A DNA stretch of 52,616 nucleotides, taken from NCBI GenBank assembly GCA_023382675.1, contig JAHDWN010000023.1, positions 51,976 through 104,591 of the forward strand, read 5' to 3'. Both the position numbers and the translations under genes were made by a program. A model generated the notes under the pieces. That model did no database searches and had not been told where the DNA came from. It saw only the letters and a program-made list of their open reading frames with translations. Source of the DNA: Anaerolineae bacterium. Its GTDB lineage: Bacteria; Chloroflexota; Anaerolineae; Aggregatilineales; Phototrophicaceae. This document shows positions 7,911 through 16,701 of this stretch, in pieces (the stretch's first letter is position 1; every line of letters begins with the position of its first letter).

Positions 7911-9257
7911 ATGCCGATGTCCATCCGCACCAACGGCTCGATGGCGGTCGATTGGGAAGAACGTATCAATTTTGATCGTCTGCGCACGCAGCGCCTCGAC
8001 CGCATCAAGGCACAGCTCGCCAAATCCGAGGCGGGCGCGCTTCTGTGCTTCGACATGACCAATATCCGTTATATCACCGCCACCCACATCGGCACCTGGG
8101 CGCAGGATAAGATGTCGCGCTTTGCGCTGCTGCCGCAAGAGGACGAGCCGATCCTGTGGGATTTCGGTTCGGCGGCGAAACATCACCAGTTGTACGCTCC
8201 GTGGATGGGCGGCGCAGAGCGGAGCCGGGCGGACCCGACGCTGCTGCGCGGCGCGATCTCCCCGGAGACGGGCCGCGCCCGCGACGTGGCTAAGAAGATC
8301 TTCGTCGAACTGGAAGCGCGCGGTCTGCACAAAGAACCACTGGCGGTCGATCTGATCGAGATCCCGATTCTTGAGGCGCTGCAAGAACTGGGCGTCACCG
8401 TGATCGACGGGCAGCAGATGATGCAGTACGCGCGCGTCATCAAGACGGTCGATGAGATCGCGCTGCTCACCCATGCGGCGGCGCTGGTCGATGCGGCCTA
8501 TGAGGAAATCTACCGCAATCTGCGCCCCGGCGTCCGCGAAAACGAGATCGTCGGCCTGGTCAGCAACTTCCTCTACTCCAACGGCTCGGAGTATGTCGAA
8601 GGCGTCAACGCGATCTCTGGCGAACGCTGCAGCCCGCATCCGCACGTGTTCTCAGATCGCATGCTGCGACCCGGCGACCCGGCTTATTTCGACATCCTGC
8701 ACAGCTACATGGGCTATCGCACCTGCTATTACCGCACCTTCGTCGTCGGCAGCGCGTCGCAGGCGCAGGTCGATGCTTACAAACGCTGCCGTGACTATCT
8801 CGACCATGCGATCAGCCTGATCAAGCCAGGTGTCACGACTGCCGAGGTTTGCGACGTGTGGCCGAAGGCGGAAGAATTCGGCTTCCCGAACGAAGAAGCC
8901 GCGTTTGCGCTCCAGTACGGCCATGGCATCGGCCTGGCGATCTGGGAGAAGCCGGTCATCAGCCGCATGGTGTCATACGATTTCACCGAGACGATTGAAG
9001 AAGGCATGGTCTTCGCCCTGGAGACGTTCTGGCCTGCCACCGACGGTTGGAGCGCAGCCCGCATCGAGGAAGAAATGGTCGTCACGGCGACCGGTTGCGA
9101 AGTGATCACCCGCTTCCCCGCCGAGGAACTGCTCGTCACGGGTCGCCAGTACTTCACCGCCACCGGGCCACTGAACGCCGTGCGCGACACCGAATCGCAG
9201 TACAACAACCCGCGCGTGCCCGCCAACGTGCGCAGTAACGGCAAAGTCGGCGTTTAG
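7911..9257 (+). CDS. M24-fold protein (Xaa-Pro peptidase/creatinase/DddP superfamily)
   Basis: The 448-residue protein has the two-part layout of M24B proteins: a creatinase-type amino domain (about 20-180) and a pita-bread catalytic domain. Metal-site positions D261, H338 (YGHGIG), E371 (ALETF) and E386 (RIEEE) are present. The second aspartate (D in the usual SDITRT) is replaced by C272. This suggests a changed or absent two-metal site, as in creatinase, where the fold works as an amidinohydrolase. The frame is open further upstream, but the ATG at 7911 has a GGAAGGGAT ribosome site. The gene lies 50 bases after the fusion and 39 before the E2 gene, in the same operon. A C-N hydrolase role on the imported compound is plausible, but a peptidase or DddP-like lyase cannot be excluded. 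Confidence 0.8.
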   Translation: MPMSIRTNGSMAVDWEERINFDRLRTQRLDRIKAQLAKSEAGALLCFDMTNIRYITATHIGTWAQDKMSRFALLPQEDEPILWDFGSAAKHHQLYAPWMGGAERSRADPTLLRGAISPETGRARDVAKKIFVELEARGLHKEPLAVDLIEIPILEALQELGVTVIDGQQMMQYARVIKTVDEIALLTHAAALVDAAYEEIYRNLRPGVRENEIVGLVSNFLYSNGSEYVEGVNAISGERCSPHPHVFSDRMLRPGDPAYFDILHSYMGYRTCYYRTFVVGSASQAQVDAYKRCRDYLDHAISLIKPGVTTAEVCDVWPKAEEFGFPNEEAAFALQYGHGIGLAIWEKPVISRMVSYDFTETIEEGMVFALETFWPATDGWSAARIEEEMVVTATGCEVITRFPAEELLVTGRQYFTATGPLNAVRDTESQYNNPRVPANVRSNGKVGV

Positions 9258-9296
9258 GCGGGCAGGACAGGGCCGCGCGTAACGAAGGAAGAGCGG

Positions 9297-10604
9297 ATGG
9301 CAACCGACATCATTTTACCGAACGCCGGGTTTGACACGCAGTCGGCACGGATCATCGAATGGCTGGTGAAACCAGGCGACAGCATCACCAAAGGTGATGT
9401 GATCGCGGTCATCGAGTCCGACAAGGCGAACGTCGAACTGGAAAGCATCGCGACGGGCATTGTGCTCGATATTCTCTACCCGGAGGATACCGATGTTCCG
9501 GTGGGGGCGACGATTGCGCACGTCGGCAGCGCCGATGAACGTGTATCGCCAGCACCAGCAGCCGCCAGCGCTCCATCGTCAGCTTCCGCGTCAGCGAATG
9601 ACAACGTGCGTGTCAGCCCGTTGGCAAACCGGCTCGCGACCGAGCATCAGATCGATCCGTCAACTATTGCGGGATCTGGCCCCAAAGGCCGTGTGACCCG
9701 TGAGGACGTGGAACGGCATCTACAACGAGCAAACGGACATTCTCGCCCGCTGGCGCTGCCCAAAGTCCGGCGCGCAGCCCGCCAGGCGGGGATCGATCTG
9801 GCTCAGGTGACGCCCACGGGGGCGGACGGGCAGATCACGCTGGCGGATCTGCAAGCTTATCAAACACAGGCGGCGTCGGTCGCCCCTGCGGCGCAAACAC
9901 AAGAGGCGGAGAGTGTTGCGCCCACAACGGAGACACGCGAGGGCGTGACCGAAATCCCGCTCAGCCGGATGCGCCAGACCATCGCCCACCGCCTGCAGAA
10001 AAGCGCACAGGACGCGCCACATTTCTACGTGACCGGCGAATTCGATGTTGAAGCGGCGCTCGCACGGCTAGCGGAACTGCCTGAGCCACGCCCTCGCATC
10101 AACGATCTGATCCAGTACCTGACCGTGCGCACGCTGATGCAGGTGCCGCAGTTGAACGCGACGTTCGAGAATGGACACCTGTATCAGCACCAGAGTGTCC
10201 ATCTCGCCATCGCCGTGGCGCGTGATGATGGGTTGCTGACGCCAGTTGTGCGCGGCGCGGATCGTTTCAATCTGCACGGGGTGATGCAGGAAAGCCGTGC
10301 CGTTATCACACGCACGCGCGAGAACCGCCTCCAACCGGACGATTTGAGCGGCGGCACGTTTACGATCAGCAATCTCGGCGTCGTGCCGCAGGTCGATCAC
10401 TTCACGGCGGTCATCAACCCGCCGCAGGTCGCCATCCTCGCCGTCGGCGCGATGAAGCAGCGCCCGGTGATCATCAACGGCGGCTTTCATGCGCGGCATA
10501 CGGTGCATCTGACCATCAGCGGCGATCACCGCGTGGTCGATGGGATGCGCCTGGCGCAGTTTCTCGCGGTGTTCCAACAGGAACTCGATACATTCACTCG
10601 TTAG
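9297..10604 (+). CDS. 2-Oxo-acid dehydrogenase E2 (dihydrolipoyl acyltransferase)
   Basis: The 435-residue protein has E2 domains in the normal order. A lipoyl domain (1-78) carries the modified lysine at K43 in SDKAN. A peripheral-subunit-binding domain spans about 104-142, and a second, weaker one spans about 152-188. A Pro/Ala/Glu-rich linker leads to the acyltransferase domain (about 215-435) with catalytic H411 and D415 in the HRVVDG motif. Two binding domains in one chain are less usual than one. It moves the acyl group from E1 to CoA. Ribosome site GGAAGAGCGG precedes the ATG. Pyruvate, acetoin and branched-chain complexes cannot be told apart safely from sequence. Confidence 0.9.
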   Translation: MATDIILPNAGFDTQSARIIEWLVKPGDSITKGDVIAVIESDKANVELESIATGIVLDILYPEDTDVPVGATIAHVGSADERVSPAPAAASAPSSASASANDNVRVSPLANRLATEHQIDPSTIAGSGPKGRVTREDVERHLQRANGHSRPLALPKVRRAARQAGIDLAQVTPTGADGQITLADLQAYQTQAASVAPAAQTQEAESVAPTTETREGVTEIPLSRMRQTIAHRLQKSAQDAPHFYVTGEFDVEAALARLAELPEPRPRINDLIQYLTVRTLMQVPQLNATFENGHLYQHQSVHLAIAVARDDGLLTPVVRGADRFNLHGVMQESRAVITRTRENRLQPDDLSGGTFTISNLGVVPQVDHFTAVINPPQVAILAVGAMKQRPVIINGGFHARHTVHLTISGDHRVVDGMRLAQFLAVFQQELDTFTR

Positions 10605-10624
10605 CTCGTTGAGGAAATAGGTTT

Positions 10625-11629
10625 ATGGTCGTTATCAACATCCCCCAACCGACCGTCTCGGTGACACCGCTCGATGTTGACACGCGCATGACTGCGCTGC
10701 GCAAAATGCTGGAGATTCGCCTGACCGAAGAAAAGATTCAGGAGATGTTTCTTGCCAATCTGATTCGCGGCACCACCCATCTGTGCATCGGGCAGGAGGG
10801 GGTTTCGACGGGCGTCGCCTCGGCGCTGCGCAAGGGCGATACCGTGACGTGTACCTATCGCGGTCACGGGCACGCGCTGGCGCTCGGCATGAGCGTCAAG
10901 GCGATGATCGCGGAGATGATGGGGAAAACGTCCGGCTGCTGCAAGGGCAAGGGCGGCAGTATGCACATGACCGACGCGTCTATCGGGCTGCTCGGCGCGA
11001 ACGCGATTGTAGGCGCGCAGCTCCCCATCGCGGTTGGCGCGGCGCTGACGGCCAGCATGAAGAACACGGGCGCGATCTCCGTGACCTTCTTCGGCGATGC
11101 CGCGACCAACATCGGCGCGTTTCACGAGTCGCTCAATCTGGCGTCGGTCTGGAAACTGCCGGTTATCTTTGTTTGCGAGAACAACCGCTACGGTGAATAT
11201 TCCCCCCAGCATTGGACGACGCCGGTCGAGAACCTGTCCGTGCGGGCCGCGTCATACAACATACCCGGCGTGACCGTCGATGGGCAGGATGTCGAGACTG
11301 TTCACGCCGAGTTCAAGGTTGCGGCGGAGCGCGCCCGCGCTGGCGAAGGCCCCACGTTCTTAGAGATGAAGACGTATCGCTATCTCGGCCATTCCCGCAC
11401 CGACACCGGCCCCTATCGTCCGCCGGGCGAACTGGATGCGTGGAAGGAACGCGATCCGATCCTGCTGCTCAAAGTCAAGATGATCGCCGATGGTCAGCTC
11501 GATGAAGTCGAGTTTGGCGAACTGCGCGACGCAGCCGAGCGGCATGTCGCCGAGGCGGTCGAATGGGCGAAGCAGGAACCGTATCCGACAGAAGCGGATT
11601 TGCTGACCGATATTTTCTACGAGGGTTAA
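10625..11629 (+). CDS. 2-Oxo-acid dehydrogenase E1 alpha subunit
   Basis: The 334-residue protein is a thiamine-diphosphate E1 alpha subunit (AcoA/PdhA type). The ThDP motif begins at GDAATN and ends at the double Asn (CENN) about 30 residues later, and the Gly-rich HMTD region (KGKGGSMHMTD) is present. A GAGGAAATAGG ribosome site precedes the ATG. The gene lies 20 bases after E2 and five before E1 beta, so the proteins should assemble as one complex. It decarboxylates a 2-oxo acid (or cleaves acetoin) and passes the acyl group to lipoyl-E2. The order E2-E1alpha-E1beta differs from the more common E1-E1-E2 order. Confidence 0.9.
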   Translation: MVVINIPQPTVSVTPLDVDTRMTALRKMLEIRLTEEKIQEMFLANLIRGTTHLCIGQEGVSTGVASALRKGDTVTCTYRGHGHALALGMSVKAMIAEMMGKTSGCCKGKGGSMHMTDASIGLLGANAIVGAQLPIAVGAALTASMKNTGAISVTFFGDAATNIGAFHESLNLASVWKLPVIFVCENNRYGEYSPQHWTTPVENLSVRAASYNIPGVTVDGQDVETVHAEFKVAAERARAGEGPTFLEMKTYRYLGHSRTDTGPYRPPGELDAWKERDPILLLKVKMIADGQLDEVEFGELRDAAERHVAEAVEWAKQEPYPTEADLLTDIFYEG

Positions 11630-11634
11630 GGACG

Positions 11635-12615
11635 ATGCCAGTACTGACGTATCGAGAAGCCGTCCGCAACGCACTGGCGGACGAGATGCGCGCCGATGAG
11701 AACGTGGTGTTTTTTGGCGAAGATGTGGCGGCTGCGGGCGGTGTGTTCAAAACGACCCCAGGGCTGCAAGAGGAATTCGGCTCGAAGCGCGTCCGGGACA
11801 CACCGATTTCGGAAGAGGCGTTCATCGGCGCAGCGCTCGGCGCCGCGATCACCGGCCTGCGCCCCGTCGCCGAGTTAATGTTCGCCGACTTCATCCCGGT
11901 AGCGATGGATCAGATCGTCAATCAGATCGCCAAATATCGCTACATGAGCGGCGGCCAGTTCATGGTTCCGCTGACGATCCGCTCGGCGCAGGGCGGCGGC
12001 GTCGGCTTCGGCACGCAGCATTCGCAGACGGCGGAAAACTGGCTGCTCAACACGCCGGGGCTGAAGATCGTGCTGCCGGGCACGCCCGTCGATGCCTATG
12101 GGCTGCTGCGCGGTGCCATCCGCGAGAACAACCCGGTGATCGTGCTGGAACACAAAGGGCTGTATAACCTCAAAGGCGAAGTCCCGGATGACACGGGCGT
12201 GCTCGAACTCGGCAAAGCCAAAGTGGTGCGTGCCGGTCGCCATGTTACGGTGGTCGGTGCTCAGTTGATGGTGCATCGCGCGTTGGAAGCCGCCGAAACC
12301 CTCGCCAAAGACGGGATTGAGGTCGAGGTCATCGATCTGCGTACGCTCGCCCCGCTGGATACCGCGACTGTCCTCGAATCCATCAAGAAGACGGGGCGGC
12401 TGGTGGTGGTCGAGGAAGCGCCGCACACGTCGAGTTGGGGTGGCGATCTCGCCTCGCTTGCCGCGGACGAAGGGATTTACTACCTGGATGCGCCGGTCAA
12501 GCGCGTGAACATGGGGCGCGCGATGTTCGCCTACAGCGAACCGCTCGAGACTCTAGCGATCCCAAGCGTCGAGCGGATCACAGCCGCCATCCGCGAGACC
12601 GCCTACACGCAGTAG
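11635..12615 (+). CDS. 2-Oxo-acid dehydrogenase E1 beta subunit
   Basis: The 326-residue protein is the beta subunit of the heterotetrameric E1 (AcoB/PdhB type). It has the amino motif FFGEDVAAAGG and the transketolase C-terminal region with VVEEAPHTS. The frame is open back to 11563, but the ATG at 11635 lies directly after the E1 alpha stop (five-base gap) and gives the standard amino end (MPVLTYREA). It is the last gene of the plus-strand operon and faces livF, 29 bases away. No E3 (dihydrolipoamide dehydrogenase) gene is seen, so E3 must come from elsewhere in the genome. Confidence 0.92.
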   Translation: MPVLTYREAVRNALADEMRADENVVFFGEDVAAAGGVFKTTPGLQEEFGSKRVRDTPISEEAFIGAALGAAITGLRPVAELMFADFIPVAMDQIVNQIAKYRYMSGGQFMVPLTIRSAQGGGVGFGTQHSQTAENWLLNTPGLKIVLPGTPVDAYGLLRGAIRENNPVIVLEHKGLYNLKGEVPDDTGVLELGKAKVVRAGRHVTVVGAQLMVHRALEAAETLAKDGIEVEVIDLRTLAPLDTATVLESIKKTGRLVVVEEAPHTSSWGGDLASLAADEGIYYLDAPVKRVNMGRAMFAYSEPLETLAIPSVERITAAIRETAYTQ

Positions 12616-12644
12616 AGTTGAACACATCGGCAGCGCAGAAGCTC

Positions 12645-13349
12645 CTAGCCACCCAGGTAGGCTTTTTGCACGTCTGCGTTCTGAATAAGATCAGCGCTCC
12701 GGCCAGAGAGCGTCACAACACCAGTTTCGAGCACGTAAGTACGATCAGCCAGCCTCAACGCCTGGTGTGCATTTTGCTCAACCAGCAGAATGGTCTTGCC
12801 ATCGCGGTTGATGTTCTTCAGGATATTGAAGATCTCACGCACGAGAATCGGCGCTAGCCCCATCGATGGCTCGTCAAGCAGCATCATGTCGCCGCCAGTG
12901 ACTAGCGCCCGCCCGACAGCCAGCATCTGCTGTTCGCCGCCCGATAGCGTGTCGGCGCGCTGGTGCTGGCGTGATTCAAGCTGCGGGAAGCGCTTCAGTG
13001 CATCGCTCAGGCGCTGCTTGAGCACGGGTTCGTCGAGGCGAAAACCAGCCAATCGCAGATTCTCGTAGACGCTCAAATTACCGAAAATTCGGCGTCCTTC
13101 GGGTACGAGCACCATACCTCGCTCGACAATCTTGTGTGCCGGAATACCGGCGATCGGCTCGTCCTGGTAGGTGATCGTCCCGCTGTCCGGGGCCTGTAAC
13201 CCGGCAATCGTATTGAGAATGGTGGATTTTCCCGCCCCGTTTGCGCCAATGAGGGTGACGATCTCGCCCTTATCCACCTCGAATGAAACGCCTCGTACCG
13301 CGCGGATATTGCCGTAGGAGACGTGCAAATCCCGAACCTGGAATAGCAT
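12645..13349 (-). CDS. livF: Branched-chain amino-acid ABC ATPase LivF
   Basis: The 234-residue single-domain ATPase is of normal LivF length. It has Walker A GANGAGKST, signature LSGGEQQ and Walker B MLLDEPS, and ends in the typical YLGG. It would form the ATPase heterodimer with LivG on the cytoplasmic face. Its ATG overlaps the final base of livG, so it is the last gene of the livKHMGF operon. Confidence 0.93.
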   Translation of the reverse strand: MLFQVRDLHVSYGNIRAVRGVSFEVDKGEIVTLIGANGAGKSTILNTIAGLQAPDSGTITYQDEPIAGIPAHKIVERGMVLVPEGRRIFGNLSVYENLRLAGFRLDEPVLKQRLSDALKRFPQLESRQHQRADTLSGGEQQMLAVGRALVTGGDMMLLDEPSMGLAPILVREIFNILKNINRDGKTILLVEQNAHQALRLADRTYVLETGVVTLSGRSADLIQNADVQKAYLGG

Positions 13350-14125
13350 TACGAGATCTCCTCGTCCTCTACACCCAGATAAGCTTCGATCACTTTGGTA
13401 TTGCGCTGAATGTCGTCTGGGCCGCCTTCAGCGATGGTTTCCCCAAAATCGAGAACAGTAATGCGCTCACAGATATTCATCACCAGGCGCATCTGATGCT
13501 CGATCAACCAGATGGTCACACCCAATTCGCTACGGATGCGTTGGATGAACACCATCAACTCTTCGATCTCCTGCGGGTTCATCCCTGCCGCCGGTTCATC
13601 CAACAGCAGCAGTTTCGGGTTCGCGGCCAGGGCGCGCACGATCTCAACCCGGCGCTGCTGTCCATAGGGCAGATTTCTCGCCGGTTGCTGCGCATGATCG
13701 GCCAGGTTAAAGAGCTTCAACATCTTCATCGCCTGCGCTTCGATCGCCTGTTCCTGGTTGCGATAACGCGGCAGTTGCAGAAAAATATCCTTGAGATCGT
13801 ATTGGATGTGCCCGTGTTGGGCGACCTTGATGTTGTCCAGCACCGTCATTTCGTTCCACAAGCGGATCGTCTGGAAGGTGCGGCTAATCCCCATCTTATT
13901 GATCTGATGTGGTGGTAGCCCGACAATATCCTGATCGTCAAAGATGATCCGGCCTTCAGTGGCACGGTAGGCCCCTGTCACCAGGTTGAAGACCGTCGTT
14001 TTGCCTGCTCCGTTGGGGCCGATCAACCCAACCAGTTCACCGGGCTCAATGCGCAGATTGAAATCGCTGACAGCCTTTAGTCCGCCAAAAAAATGGGTGA
14101 CATTCTCAGTCTTCAGCAGTGGCAC
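13349..14125 (-). CDS. livG: Branched-chain amino-acid ABC ATPase LivG
   Basis: The 258-residue ATPase has Walker A GPNGAGKTT, the LivG-specific signature PYGQQRR and Walker B LLLLDEPAAG, and ends in a typical YLG tail (EAYLGVEDEE). It overlaps livM by 20 bases at its start and livF by one base at its end, which shows tight translational coupling. Length and motifs are normal for the family. Confidence 0.93.
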   Translation of the reverse strand: MPLLKTENVTHFFGGLKAVSDFNLRIEPGELVGLIGPNGAGKTTVFNLVTGAYRATEGRIIFDDQDIVGLPPHQINKMGISRTFQTIRLWNEMTVLDNIKVAQHGHIQYDLKDIFLQLPRYRNQEQAIEAQAMKMLKLFNLADHAQQPARNLPYGQQRRVEIVRALAANPKLLLLDEPAAGMNPQEIEELMVFIQRIRSELGVTIWLIEHQMRLVMNICERITVLDFGETIAEGGPDDIQRNTKVIEAYLGVEDEEIS

Positions 14126-15608
14126 CGCTCACCTCCGGCTTTTCTTTCGCTTTTTGCCAACCCCAGTTCAGCTCAATTTCGCGAAAGCCGAACAAGCCTT
14201 GCGGTCGGAATAGCATTAGCACAATCAGGATCAACGGGATAACGACCCATTTCAGGATCGCCAGGGGGCGCAGCGCTTCCAGCAGCAGCGTGAAGATAAT
14301 GGCCGCAATGATCGAACCACTAATGCTGCCCATCCCGCCCAGATAGACCATGACCAGAACCTCGGTCGATTTGAGAATGCCGAAGTTGCCGGGGTTGATG
14401 TACGCCAACACGTGAGCGAAGAGCCCGCCAGCCACGCCCGCGAAGAACGATGACACGAGAAAGGTCACCAGCTTAATGCGCTTGGTATTGACCCCCATCA
14501 ACTCGGAGGCGATTTCATCCTCCCGGATGGCGATAATCCCTTTGCCGAACGTCGAATTAACGAGGCTGTGGATGATGAACACCGACAGTATCGTCGTCAG
14601 CAGCACCCAGGACAGGTCACTCCACAAGGGCACGCCATTCAAGCCGCGCGCCCCGCCAATGCCCTCCATATTGTTGATTGCGCTCTGAACGATGAAGTTG
14701 ACCGCCAGTGTCACAATCGCCAGATAATCGCCGCGCGTACGGAATGAGGGAAAGGCGACCAGCAAGGCGGCAATGGCTGCGGCGATGCCACCCGCGAACA
14801 AGGCAATGGCGAAACCTACAGGCAGCCCCCAGGAAGGATCGAGCGCAGGCGCGCCGAATACGCGATCATCGACAAAGGCCCACATGGTCATGACGGACGA
14901 TACATAAGCGCCGACCGCCATGAACGCGGCATGACCGACCGAGAACTCGCCCATGTAACCGTTCACCAGATTGAGGCTCACGGTCAAAATGATGTTGATG
15001 CCCATGAAGATCAGGACGAGTTCGCGCGTGCCGCCATCATCGCCCCAGAGCAAGACGATGGCCGCCAGGATGATCAGATGGACAAGGATGAGCGACCACT
15101 TAGGAAAGCGCCTGAGAAGCTCGCTCACGAGTGGGCGCAGCAAGAAGGCGATGATCAAGATCGGTACGACGAAGACGACGATGTCGTAGATCAGCACGCG
15201 GAACGTGACATCAAAAAAGCCCGGTGCTCGTGGCCCCTGGTAAAAGAAGGCTTTTACAAAGGTTGTCGCGAGTTCTCCGAGTGCCTGCACCGAGTCTTGA
15301 AGCGGTGAGGCAGATATGTTGTTGGGCGATGGGAAAAATGGCGCGAGAATCCCCGAAAAATCCAGATCCGAGAACGGCTCGAATATGTCGACGATACCGA
15401 AGAAACGTGGAATTCGACGGAATCCCAATAGATCGGCAAAGGCTTCACCCTGCCACTGCTCCAACAAGACTGCGACCAACACGCCTAACTGAAAGGCCAG
15501 CACCGGCGTCTGCGCCAATTGCCGTCGCAGCGCAGTCCACACAGGTGAGACAATCCGCCCCACTGGCCTAAAGATGGATGAAAATAAGTTTCCGCTCCTG
15601 CCTGCCAT
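14106..15608 (-). CDS. livM: Branched-chain amino-acid permease LivM with long N-terminal extension
   Basis: The last 300 or so residues (about 195-485) are a standard LivM permease, including the NGYMGEFSVGHAAF segment and the C-terminal FRPQGLFG motif. The first 190 residues are extra. They hold a basic amphipathic start, one or two further membrane spans, a soluble loop rich in Phe, Asp and Pro (about 60-115), and another hydrophobic pair. Usual LivM proteins have about 320-420 residues; this one has 500. No internal start with a convincing ribosome site was noted, and the extension seems to be part of the protein. It pairs with LivH in the membrane. Confidence 0.88.
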   Translation of the reverse strand: MAGRSGNLFSSIFRPVGRIVSPVWTALRRQLAQTPVLAFQLGVLVAVLLEQWQGEAFADLLGFRRIPRFFGIVDIFEPFSDLDFSGILAPFFPSPNNISASPLQDSVQALGELATTFVKAFFYQGPRAPGFFDVTFRVLIYDIVVFVVPILIIAFLLRPLVSELLRRFPKWSLILVHLIILAAIVLLWGDDGGTRELVLIFMGINIILTVSLNLVNGYMGEFSVGHAAFMAVGAYVSSVMTMWAFVDDRVFGAPALDPSWGLPVGFAIALFAGGIAAAIAALLVAFPSFRTRGDYLAIVTLAVNFIVQSAINNMEGIGGARGLNGVPLWSDLSWVLLTTILSVFIIHSLVNSTFGKGIIAIREDEIASELMGVNTKRIKLVTFLVSSFFAGVAGGLFAHVLAYINPGNFGILKSTEVLVMVYLGGMGSISGSIIAAIIFTLLLEALRPLAILKWVVIPLILIVLMLFRPQGLFGFREIELNWGWQKAKEKPEVSGATAED

Positions 15609-15620
15609 GCTCTCGCACCC

Positions 15621-16526
15621 TTACAATTTTTGACGGCGCGCCACACCGAACAACCCGGTTGGCCGCACGACAAGAATGACCAACAGCAGCGCAAAACCCA
15701 CCAGATCACGGTAGGACGATGAAATACCGATGGGCGATCCGAGGGCAACCACAAAAATCTCTACAAATCCCAGTAATAAGCCACCGAGAGCCGCGCCACG
15801 AATGTCACCGATGCCGCCGACGACCGCTGCTATGAATGCTTTCCAGCCAACCCGCAGCCCCATATACGGACTCAACGACGCTGTGAAAGCCACACCCCAC
15901 AATATCCCAGCCGCCGCCGCCAAGCCTGCGCCCAGCACAAAGGTCAGCGTGATGATGCGATCTTGCGACACGCCCATCAGCGGGACAGCAAACTTGTCAT
16001 AGGAAATCGCCCGCATCGCCATGCCCCATTTCGTGCGCTGCACTATGTAATACAGGCACAGAAACAGAATCAAGGCAACGGCGATGATCACGATGCGCAC
16101 ACTGAGTTCAAGTGTCGTGTCGCCAATCGTCACGCTGGCGGCAAAGAAATTGTCCGGGTAGCGTCGCGGGTCCGCCCCGGTGAGCGCCAACATGCCATTC
16201 TCCAACAGCAGGCCAACACCCAGGGCTGTGATCACTGCCGACAAACGCGAGGCATGGCGGAGCGGTTTGTAGGCAACCTTCTCGATCGTGATGCCTAACA
16301 GCGCCGTGATGATCATCGAGAGTAAGAGGGTCGGCAAGAAGGGCAGCCCCAAAACGAAGGCGCCAAACACACCGATAAAGGCACCAAACATGAAAATGTC
16401 GCCGTGGGCGAAATTGATTAGAAGCAGAACCCCGTACACCATCGTGTAGCCGAGTGCGACAAGCGCGTACAGACTGCCAAGTTGCAGGGCATTGAGGAAC
16501 TGCTGCGCCAGTGTATCAAGATCCAT
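15621..16526 (-). CDS. livH: Branched-chain amino-acid permease LivH
   Basis: The 301-residue membrane protein has the LivH opening (a LGSLYALVALGYTMVYG-type segment), the INFAHGD motif and a C-terminal RPTGLFG. The frame is open to 16583. I chose the ATG at 16526 because GGAG sits a few bases upstream and the product then starts at the normal place for LivH. It is separated from livK by 175 bases that contain a strong hairpin, and from livM by 12 bases. Confidence 0.92.
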   Translation of the reverse strand: MDLDTLAQQFLNALQLGSLYALVALGYTMVYGVLLLINFAHGDIFMFGAFIGVFGAFVLGLPFLPTLLLSMIITALLGITIEKVAYKPLRHASRLSAVITALGVGLLLENGMLALTGADPRRYPDNFFAASVTIGDTTLELSVRIVIIAVALILFLCLYYIVQRTKWGMAMRAISYDKFAVPLMGVSQDRIITLTFVLGAGLAAAAGILWGVAFTASLSPYMGLRVGWKAFIAAVVGGIGDIRGAALGGLLLGFVEIFVVALGSPIGISSSYRDLVGFALLLVILVVRPTGLFGVARRQKL

Positions 16527-16653
16527 AAGACCTGCTCCGGTTGAGTTCAAATCTTGAGCCAGGGACGCCGCATCCGCGCACAAAGAGGCGTCAACCGCAC
16601 TGCGTTGCCTGATCCATTGGCTGACCGTGAAGCACGGCCCGGGACTCGGTGAT

Positions 16654-16690
16654 CTGAAGACAGGGCGTCGTTATGAGGCCCTGTCTTCAG
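16654..16690 (-). other. Strong intercistronic hairpin between livK and livH
   Basis: CTGAAGACAGGGC (16654-16666) is perfectly complementary to GCCCTGTCTTCAG (16678-16690), a 13-bp stem with an 11-base loop, starting 12 bases after the livK stop. No T-run follows in the livK direction. It likely acts as a partial terminator or a 3' stabiliser that keeps the binding protein more abundant than the membrane parts. Confidence 0.65.
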
Positions 16691-16701
16691 CATGGTCAGT
16701 G

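Noticed and set aside
12616-12680. Possible terminator between the E1 beta and livF genes
   Set aside because: Only a four-base stem was found, within the livF coding end.
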